Of a DNA stretch of 33,239 nt, positions 28,409 through 33,239 are shown in pieces (positions within the stretch are counted from its first letter, which is position 1; each line of letters begins with the position of its first letter). Position numbers and translations under genes: made by a program. The notes under the pieces were generated by a model, which worked only from the letters and a program-made list of their open reading frames with translations, had not been told where the DNA came from and did not search any database. Origin of the DNA: JTS-RE9 sp964649195 (GTDB lineage Bacteria > Planctomycetota > Phycisphaerae > Phycisphaerales > Phycisphaeraceae); the NCBI GenBank assembly GCA_964649195.1, contig CAZYPK010000040.1, positions 1 to 33,239 on the forward strand, read 5' to 3'.

Positions 28409-29512
28409 TCACGGAATGCGAATCACCTGCGCATCCTCGCGCTGGCCGCCTTTGCCTGCGCCGCCGATGACGATGAGCCTGTCGTTGCCGTGCGCGACCA
28501 GGCGATGGAAGAAGCGTTGATGGTTGAGTTTGATGTCGAGCGGTTTCCATGCGTTGTCCTGCACATCATAGGAGAGCAGCGGGGTGGACCAGCCGTTGGC
28601 GTAGATGTGTTTGCCAATGCCGAACGCGGAGGAGCCGAAGCCTTTCATGCGATCGGCGGAGGGGAAGGGTGCGCCTTGCGACCACTTGCCGGTGTCGAGA
28701 TCGAGAATGCTCACGGCATCGGTCGTGCCGCCTTTGGGTTCGAGTCCGCCGATGACGATGACCTTGCGATCGGCGGCGGCGATCGACATCGCCCTGCGTT
28801 TGAAAGGTGTTTCCGCGAGCGTTTTCCACTTGAGCGGCCACTGCGTCAGGTCGGCGGACCAGACGGTGGTGAGCCAGACGCCTTTGACACCATCGCCTGC
28901 CATGGTCCATCCGCCGATGACGATCACTTCATTGCCGACGACAACGGCATCATGCGAGGAGCGCGGCTCAGGCAGCGGCGTGCAATCCTCCCACTTCCGC
29001 GACTTCACATCGAAGCGTGCCACATCCGCCACGGAGTGGAGATCGCCCGGCTTGTCCTCGACATTGCGCGGCTCCAATCCGCCGATGCGATAGATGCGCC
29101 CGCCATGTCCGACAGCGGCGACGCCTTGCAGCTTTCGCGTGGCGGGCAGCGATTCCCACTTCGCCGGCTTGCGAAGATCGATGCGATGAAAACCCTCGGC
29201 CAGCGTCTCCTTCGAATACTGATGCGGATCACCGCTGTGTCCGCCGACGATGTAGAGATGATCATCGAGCACCGCAGCGCCGAAGCTGGTGATCGGCTGC
29301 GGCAGATCGGGGAGAACAGGAGCAGGGGCAGCGGCAGTGGCAGTGGCAGGAGCAGTGGCAGTGGTGGAAACGGCGGCGAAGGCGCGGGCCTTGGACGGTG
29401 AAACGGCGAAGGCGATGATCCAGGTGATCGACACCGCCAGCCAGCAGATGAGCGTGAGGATGAGGATGAACCAGGAACGGTCGGGCTTGTGGAACTGGGG
29501 GATCAGTGACAT
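28409..29512 (-). CDS. Membrane-anchored kelch-repeat beta-propeller protein
   Basis: A 367-residue protein. A short cytoplasmic N-terminus (MSLIPQFHKPDRSW) precedes one transmembrane helix (about 15-36, FILILTLICWLAVSITWIIAFAV), then an Ala/Thr/Pro linker (about 50-66, TATAPATATAAAPAPV) encoded by a 6-nt DNA repeat. The propeller of about five or six kelch blades follows, with LDDHLYIVGGHSGD, GGRIYRIGGLEP, VGNEVIVIGGWTM, ADRKVIVIGGLEPKG, GIGKHIYANGWS and GNDRLIVIGGAG, each with the GG doublet and later W-x-P or W-x-PL motif. AGGAG lies 7 bases before the ATG. Probably a periplasm-facing binding protein, with no catalytic residues identified. Confidence 0.88.
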   Translation of the reverse strand: MSLIPQFHKPDRSWFILILTLICWLAVSITWIIAFAVSPSKARAFAAVSTTATAPATATAAAPAPVLPDLPQPITSFGAAVLDDHLYIVGGHSGDPHQYSKETLAEGFHRIDLRKPAKWESLPATRKLQGVAAVGHGGRIYRIGGLEPRNVEDKPGDLHSVADVARFDVKSRKWEDCTPLPEPRSSHDAVVVGNEVIVIGGWTMAGDGVKGVWLTTVWSADLTQWPLKWKTLAETPFKRRAMSIAAADRKVIVIGGLEPKGGTTDAVSILDLDTGKWSQGAPFPSADRMKGFGSSAFGIGKHIYANGWSTPLLSYDVQDNAWKPLDIKLNHQRFFHRLVAHGNDRLIVIGGAGKGGQREDAQVIRIP

Positions 29513-29614
29513 GTCAGGCTCCTAGGTGATCGGACGATCGGCATCGGATCGGGTGAATGAATGAACGTGTGAATCGCAAGGCCGGCGGTGCGTGACCGGT
29601 GAACGGATGATCGA

Positions 29615-29929
29615 TCAGGGTCGTTGGTGATCGTTGAACGGCGAAGTCGAAGGCGGATCATCCTCAAGATCGACCATGTTGTCGAAGTTTTCAGGTATCT
29701 CATCGGGATGGATTTGGTACCAGCGATCAACGGCGGCGGCGAGCATCTGAAACTCGGAATGCGACAGGTGCAGCGTGGTCGCGCCGAGATTCAGATGAAA
29801 CATGCCGTGCAGACAGCGATGCAGGCGGATGCGGGTGATGTTGGTGTGTTCGTGGCACATGCGGCACGCCTGCTGATTCGGGTTGAGTTGCGGGTGAACG
29901 AACGAGGGGGGAACTGCGATTGTCATCAA
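29615..29929 (-). CDS. Small cytoplasmic protein with a CRMCHEH motif
   Basis: A 104-residue protein without signal peptide. Residues 22-28 read CRMCHEH, and a further cysteine and histidines follow (RLHRCLHGMFHLNLGATTLHLSHSEFQMLAAAVDRWY), so a metal site is possible. CxxCH would also fit haem attachment, but a cytoplasmic protein would not carry c-type haem. The LHLSHSEFQMLAAAVDRW helix resembles small conserved bacterial proteins of unknown function. The C-terminus is acidic (ENFDNMVDLEDDPP). It starts with MM; either may be used. No Shine-Dalgarno is seen. Confidence 0.55.
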   Translation of the reverse strand: MMTIAVPPSFVHPQLNPNQQACRMCHEHTNITRIRLHRCLHGMFHLNLGATTLHLSHSEFQMLAAAVDRWYQIHPDEIPENFDNMVDLEDDPPSTSPFNDHQRP

Positions 29930-29936
29930 GCGGTTG

Positions 29937-30003
29937 GAAGCAGGAAGAGATCCCGGAAAATCTCTTGCACTGCCTCTTCTCGATCTCCTCTTCCTGCTTC
30001 CGA
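29937..30003. repeat. Palindrome of GGAAGCA/GGAAGAG 7-nt units
   Basis: GGAAGCAGGAAGAG near 29939 is perfectly complementary to CTCTTCCTGCTTCC near 29989, with two 7-nt units in each arm and a partial inner pairing (GAGATC/GATCTC). It lies between the prepilin-like gene and the CRMCHEH gene on the minus strand. Confidence 0.7.
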
Positions 30004-30045
30004 ACGCTTGGTGCGATCGACAAGGCGAACAGGTCTCCGTCTCCT

Positions 30046-30927
30046 TCAGGGCTGCCAGAAGTCATAGGTTTCGGACTCGGCCCGATTGGCCCAGAGGCGC
30101 ATGTCCATCAGTTCCCTGGGGTGCATGGCGGCGCTGTGGCCGTCGTAGAATCCCGTGACGGCTCGGGCGGTGTACCGTCCATCGGGCACTCCCATGAGCG
30201 TGCCGGGCATCATCGTCTGGCAGATGTCGCCTTCCGCCTTCCATCGCTGGCCGCGCGCGTAGGGCGGACTGACAAAGTGCATCCCCGTCGTTGGGTCCGA
30301 AGAAGGCAGGTTACGGGCCTGGCTGTCGGCGAAGACGATCAACTGGGATGGACGGCGGACTTCAAAGGCGCGAAACACCACATGTTTGCCCACGTTGGGG
30401 ACATGCTCGGTGCCGGTGTTCACGAACCCTTCCCAGACTCCGGTGCTGCCTCCCACATAGGCGCTGTTGATGCCGTAGGTGGGATTGATGCTCAGCGTGT
30501 AGGCTTTCATCATGGCGTCGCTTGGAGAATCGGCGGCCTGGGGTATGGGGGGCGTCTTCGTGTGGCTGTGCAGGATTTCCCAGATGTTGCCGACGTAAGG
30601 CGCCAGTCGCCACGGATAACGATCGGCGATGGGCAGGCCGTAGGTGCGCTGGTCGGTTCCGACGATCGTGACAGGCTTTCCGTAAAGCATGGAAGGCGTG
30701 TAGCCCCAAAGCAGATGTCCTGAATGATCGATGCGGTATGTCGTGTAACCCACCATAACCTGATGCATGCCGCTGAGACTTCGCGCCTGTCGGCCCACAT
30801 TGCGACTTTTGCTCATCGCCGGCAGCAGCAGGGCGAGGACGATGGATGCGATCGCGACAACCGCCATCAATTCGGGAACCGTGAAGGCGCATGGCGACAA
30901 ACGCGGCCGGTTGGCATGTCTGGACAT
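30046..30927 (-). CDS. Prepilin-type exported protein (planctomycetal pseudopilin-like family)
   Basis: A 293-residue protein. The N-terminus MSRHANRPRLSPCAFTVPELMAVVAIASIVLALLLPAMSKSRN has a basic leader, a prepilin peptidase site (A-FTVPE, with Ala in place of the usual Gly) and a single hydrophobic helix with Glu at +5. The soluble domain contains NPTYGINSAYVGG, RRPSQLIVFADSQARN and, near the end, AVTGFYDGHSAAMHPRELMDMRLWANRAE, the pattern of the large planctomycete families with 'prepilin-type N-terminal cleavage/methylation' (related to H-X9-DG proteins). Such families are often expanded and probably coat the cell or its appendages. AGGAG lies 7 bases before the ATG at 30927. The frame stays open to 31008, but no similarity begins there. 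Confidence 0.87.
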   Translation of the reverse strand: MSRHANRPRLSPCAFTVPELMAVVAIASIVLALLLPAMSKSRNVGRQARSLSGMHQVMVGYTTYRIDHSGHLLWGYTPSMLYGKPVTIVGTDQRTYGLPIADRYPWRLAPYVGNIWEILHSHTKTPPIPQAADSPSDAMMKAYTLSINPTYGINSAYVGGSTGVWEGFVNTGTEHVPNVGKHVVFRAFEVRRPSQLIVFADSQARNLPSSDPTTGMHFVSPPYARGQRWKAEGDICQTMMPGTLMGVPDGRYTARAVTGFYDGHSAAMHPRELMDMRLWANRAESETYDFWQP

Positions 30928-30945
30928 GGCAAGACTCCTGAAGAA

Positions 30946-30979
30946 CCGGCAGGCCCCTGGTCCTGGATGGACCTGCCGG
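30946..30979 (-). terminator. Hairpin upstream of the prepilin-like gene
   Basis: On the minus strand CCGGCAGG and CCTGCCGG form an 8-bp stem followed by TTCTT and then the AGGAG ribosome site of the prepilin-like gene. It could end the upstream PEP-CTERM transcript or tune read-through. Confidence 0.5.
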
Positions 30980-31053
30980 CTCACGATGAAACAAACCCGA
31001 TGCAACATGCGAGTCTCCGTGCATCAAACACACGGACACGTCGCTTCATCACT

Positions 31054-31770
31054 TCACTGCTTCGCGCGGCGACGGGTCACGGCGAAGAACGAAGCCGCGA
31101 TGCCGACCATCGCCAGGGTCGTGGGTTCGGGAACGGAAGGCGCCCCGGCCAGCGAGGGGAACGGCGTGGACCGGTTGTGCGTGTCCACGACGAACTGATC
31201 GAGGCTCATCGAACTGCCCGCCGCATGGAAGGTGAGTTCGAACGATGTCGGATTGTCCGACAGATCCCACACCGCCAGATAGTCCACGAGCGCCCCGCCC
31301 ATTCCGCCAAGATCCATCCGTCCGATTTCTTCGCTGTAAACGGGGACGGCGCCATCCAACAACAGGCTTGCGTAATCCAGTTCGTTGCCTTGAGTCGTCC
31401 ATTGAACCATCACACGGGTGAAGTTGCCCGCATTGCCGAACTCCGGCACGGTCACCTCGAAAGCCGTCGCCGCCGCAAACGAGTAGATGTTGCCGCCGCT
31501 GGTGACGAATGCGGTGGGGTCCGACTGCTGAAGATTGGCGGTTCCGTTCGGGTTGCTGTTGGCCACATCGGGCGAGTTGCCCGGAGCTCCAACGGGAGTG
31601 GTGAACACATCCCAGTGCTGGTACGTCGAATTCGCATCGCCGCGCGTCCAGCCCAGAGAGCCGCCGGTGCTCAGCGTGCCGATGTCCGGCGTCGTCAGCG
31701 CCGCCTGGGTGCCGACTGCCGAACCGGCAATCACAAGGACGGAAAGAACGTTTTTCAATTCGCTAAACAT
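31054..31770 (-). CDS. PEP-CTERM exported protein
   Basis: A 238-residue secreted protein. Signal peptide MFSELKNVLSVLVIAGSAVGTQA, then a beta-rich domain of about 190 residues (GGSLGWTRGDANSTYQHWDVFTTP ... AFEVTVPEFGNAGNFTRVMVQWTTQGNELDYASLLLDG ... FELTFHAAGSSMSLDQFVVDT), which resembles a secreted jelly-roll fold but is not assigned to a family. The C-terminal sorting signal is SVPEPTTLAMVGIAASFFAV followed by TRRRAKQ. It would be handled by an exosortase. AAGGAG lies 8 bases before the ATG at 31770; an upstream ATG at 31818 would disrupt the signal peptide. Confidence 0.88.
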   Translation of the reverse strand: MFSELKNVLSVLVIAGSAVGTQAALTTPDIGTLSTGGSLGWTRGDANSTYQHWDVFTTPVGAPGNSPDVANSNPNGTANLQQSDPTAFVTSGGNIYSFAAATAFEVTVPEFGNAGNFTRVMVQWTTQGNELDYASLLLDGAVPVYSEEIGRMDLGGMGGALVDYLAVWDLSDNPTSFELTFHAAGSSMSLDQFVVDTHNRSTPFPSLAGAPSVPEPTTLAMVGIAASFFAVTRRRAKQ

Positions 31771-32239
31771 CGCAGACTCCTTCGGCATCAAAAAAATGAA
31801 ACCACAGACCTGGCACACGCCAGGCCTGAAACCGACAAGCGATCAACTTCCACGAATCGCCCTTGATGCCTGCATGGGGACGAAATCACGGAACGAAGTC
31901 GCTGACAAGACATTTCGCGTTCCCGAAAAGGAAAACAAACAAGAGGACAGGGTGAGAACCGGGCGATGCGCTTCGTGCACGGATGCACTTGTTCAAACGC
32001 CGACTCTGCACCCTGCCTCCCTTCGCGGGGCGGGGTGAGTGCGGAAAAATGGAATGTGGTCGCTGCGTGTGGCATGTTGCAAACCGGATGTCAGCCGGCA
32101 TGCGACGGATGAAAGAATCTCCGCGTCGCTTGCCGTGGATGTCGAACGCCGGAGCACAAACACTCCGAACGGTGCGTCCGATCGACTTCCGAAGGAAGCG
32201 ACGGCCGGACGCACGTCAGGCGAACGACAGACTCACGGT
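31771..32239. other. Gene-free upstream region
   Basis: Part of an 890-bp gap between the PEP-CTERM gene and the last gene. Open frames on both strands are present but have no ribosome site, no conserved-looking protein features and overlap each other. No repeat of the main families is seen here. Confidence 0.55.
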
Positions 32240-32267
32240 TTGCCAATCACGCCGATCAGGCGATAAT
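32240..32267 (+). promoter_or_regulatory. Possible promoter of a short RNA
   Basis: TTGCCA (32240-32245) and GATAAT (32262-32267) separated by 16 bases. It lies 39 bases before the stem of a strong terminator. Confidence 0.45.
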
Positions 32268-32273
32268 GAAGGG

Positions 32274-32349
32274 CGAGGGCATTCCGCAAGGGATGTCGTC
32301 AACACGAGCGGCCAGTCAACCTTCGCGGGGAACGCTGGCCGCTCTTTTT
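32274..32349 (+). ncRNA. Candidate small RNA ending in a strong terminator
   Basis: A promoter-like sequence at 32240-32267 would start a transcript near 32274 of about 75 nt, ending at a perfect 10-bp stem GAGCGGCCAG (32306-32315) / CTGGCCGCTC (32335-32344) followed by TTTTT. No open frame fits inside and no plus-strand gene precedes the terminator, so a small RNA is the simplest explanation. No known RNA family is recognised. Confidence 0.4.
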
Positions 32350-32448
32350 CATCTCAGAACATACAAATGATTCTGAGTCTCAACTGCGATAATGTAACAC
32401 GATCTGAGGCCCTGTCAACCCCCATGCAAAAAAAGCCGCCCCCCCCCC

Positions 32449-32478
32449 GGAAGTTCCCGAAAGTTCCCGGAAGTTCCC
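32449..32478 (+). repeat. Three 10-bp tandem units
   Basis: GGAAGTTCCC, GAAAGTTCCC, GGAAGTTCCC, each itself a near-palindrome, directly after a run of C. Possibly a protein-binding array; a microsatellite is equally likely. Confidence 0.6.
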
Positions 32479-32496
32479 AAAAGGTCGGCGTTCTTC

Positions 32497-32521
32497 AAAA
32501 ACGCTTGAAATCAAGCGTTTT
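32497..32521 (-). terminator. Terminator of the last minus-strand gene
   Basis: AAAACGCTTGA and TCAAGCGTTTT form an 11-bp stem; read on the minus strand the stem ends in TTTTT. It lies about 140 bases past the stop at 32663, beyond a 43-bp repeat, and could also work on the plus strand. Confidence 0.65.
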
Positions 32522-32541
32522 CATTGAAATTTACGTGGCAG

Positions 32542-32584
32542 GGATTCCCGAATAACCTCACCTCCAAGCCGCTTGCGGCGTAGC
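32542..32584 (+). repeat. 43-bp dispersed repeat, copy 3
   Basis: GGATTCCCGAATAACCTCAC followed by the module AGCCGCTTGCGGCGTAGC, diverged at a few positions from copies 1 and 2 but with the same spacing. Confidence 0.8.
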
Positions 32585-32662
32585 AACCCCACCGGATCGA
32601 TCCCCCTGGTTCACGGCACATCGGGGTTATTCAAAGTCCTCCATTGGCCGAAGACAGAACCG

Positions 32663-33091
32663 TCAATTCCCCGATTCCACCTTCCATTTGCCCTCCGAAG
32701 CCATCGCAAACAGGCGGAAATGCGCACGCAGATCGCGAGTCCGCCCGGCCCGGTAACGGAAAACAACCTCGCCTTCCGCGGACTTCTCCGCATCCACCGC
32801 GATCCGATCCTGACCCGAGCCGGCCCATGCGAAAAACAACAACTGTTCCTTCGTGAAATCGACCTCTTTCAAAATCGCTTCCTGCGTGGTCTGATCCGCG
32901 AAAGCCTTGGCCAGCTCTTCCTTGTTCCTGATGACCGTCGGCTGCTGCGGCCGCGTCCTGGGAAAGCCCTGCTCCGGCGCCGTGATCGCAATGTCGCGGG
33001 CAGGCGGATTCGCAGGCTTCCGCTCCTCCGCAAAAACCACGAAGGAAGAAAAAGAAAAGAATAAAATGACGAAAAACAGGCGAGCAAGCAT
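32663..33091 (-). CDS. Secreted protein of unknown function
   Basis: A 142-residue exported protein: signal peptide MLARLFFVILFFSFSSFVVFAEE, a proline-rich segment (PANPPARDIAITAPEQGFP), then a compact domain with VIRNKEELAKAFADQTTQEAILKEVDFTKEQLLFFAWAGSGQDRI and VVFRYRAGRTRDLRAHFRLFAM. The order 'I.s..el....f......l..vDF.ke.ll....g' followed by strands recalls the PrcB-type C-terminal domain, but the match is loose. GGAGG lies 7 bases before ATG 33091, which is therefore chosen over 33124. Confidence 0.7.
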   Translation of the reverse strand: MLARLFFVILFFSFSSFVVFAEERKPANPPARDIAITAPEQGFPRTRPQQPTVIRNKEELAKAFADQTTQEAILKEVDFTKEQLLFFAWAGSGQDRIAVDAEKSAEGEVVFRYRAGRTRDLRAHFRLFAMASEGKWKVESGN

Positions 33092-33128
33092 GTTAAACCT
33101 CCAAGCGTATATCAAAACATCCATTTGG

Positions 33129-33148
33129 CCGTTCGCCTTGGCGAACGG
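33129..33148. repeat. CCGTTCGCCTTGGCGAACGG palindrome
   Basis: A perfect 9-bp stem with a 2-nt loop, the same 20 bases as at 18779-18798. It is upstream of the secreted-protein gene. Confidence 0.85.
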
Positions 33149-33164
33149 AGTGTTTGCCGGTTGA

Positions 33165-33239
33165 CCCGCCGGGAGGGCGAGGCTCCCGCCGGGAGGGCGA
33201 GGCTCCCGCCGGGAGGGCGAGGCTCCCGCCGGGAGGGCG
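33165..33239 (+). repeat. 20-bp tandem array at the right edge
   Basis: The unit CCCGCCGGGAGGGCGAGGCT repeats about 3.75 times without spacers and is cut by the end of the window. A single inverted unit lies at 133-152. Each unit contains a GGGAGGGCGAGGCTCCC self-complementary core. There are no spacers, so it is not CRISPR. Confidence 0.9.

Noticed and set aside
31983..32555. 190-codon plus-strand open frame
   Set aside because: It spans the candidate terminator hairpin and the C-run, has no ribosome site and shows no protein-like composition.
33165..33239. CRISPR array at the right edge
   Set aside because: The 20-bp units are directly adjacent without spacers, and no cas gene is nearby.

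Overview
The window looks like chromosomal DNA of a planctomycete, most likely a Phycisphaerae-type lineage, assembled from an environmental sample. The reasons are the high GC content, two PEP-CTERM proteins (one with a LamG fold), prepilin proteins ending in the planctomycetal FYDGH...DMRLWAN pattern, kelch and PQQ-type beta-propeller proteins, a PmoA-like (DUF6807) protein, and many short dispersed palindromes. The right edge runs out in a 20-bp tandem repeat whose reverse complement also lies near the left edge, and there is a 10-N scaffold gap at 15156-15165. Both fit a draft assembly that breaks at repeats. Taxonomy is inferred from gene content only.

Layout. 308-4317 (minus strand): an MlaF-type ABC ATPase, a secreted PmoA-like protein, a small membrane-anchored protein, and HslU. 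4766: tRNA-Gly(GCC). 5166-6008 (minus): a LamG/PEP-CTERM protein. 6009-6682 is gene-free and carries a 317-bp inverted-repeat element. 6683-11687 (minus): a compact type II secretion/type IV pilus-like operon of a short GspE ATPase, two different GspF membrane proteins and three pseudopilin-like proteins. 12020: tRNA-Leu(GAG). 12176-20239 (plus) is housekeeping: D-amino-acid transaminase, UbiX flavin prenyltransferase, a nucleotide-sugar dehydratase/epimerase, RNase PH, and NuoD, NuoE, a 58-residue protein and NuoF of respiratory complex I. 20279-26860 (plus) is accessory: a GNAT-like protein between two small proteins sharing a repeated PG(H/Y)A module, a ribbon-helix-helix-like protein, a two-helix membrane protein, a propeller lipoprotein overlapping a PD-(D/E)XK plus DUF4268 protein, a gene remnant and a lipoprotein. 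26940-33091 (minus): PQQ-like propeller, kelch protein, a small CxxCH protein, a prepilin-like protein, a PEP-CTERM protein and a secreted protein.

The most unusual signal is not a protein system but the repeat landscape. At least eight loci hold palindromes whose arms are built from 7-nt (once 8-nt) tandem units, with unrelated unit sequences at different loci (TTCCGAG, AGAGRTC, AAACTCC, GGAAGNN types). One such element lies inside the dehydratase gene. The two bases-to-Ns flanks there overlap by GCGG, and merging them restores a single 605-codon reading frame in which the repeat is translated as a 7-residue-period insert. Another fills the whole nuoD-nuoE spacer. A twin pair of about 218 bp lies upstream of both tRNA genes. 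A fourth is nested inside a 52-bp terminal inverted repeat whose own hairpins show compensatory base changes. Other dispersed palindromes abut or overlap stop codons, and every junction of the nuoDEF cluster contains one.
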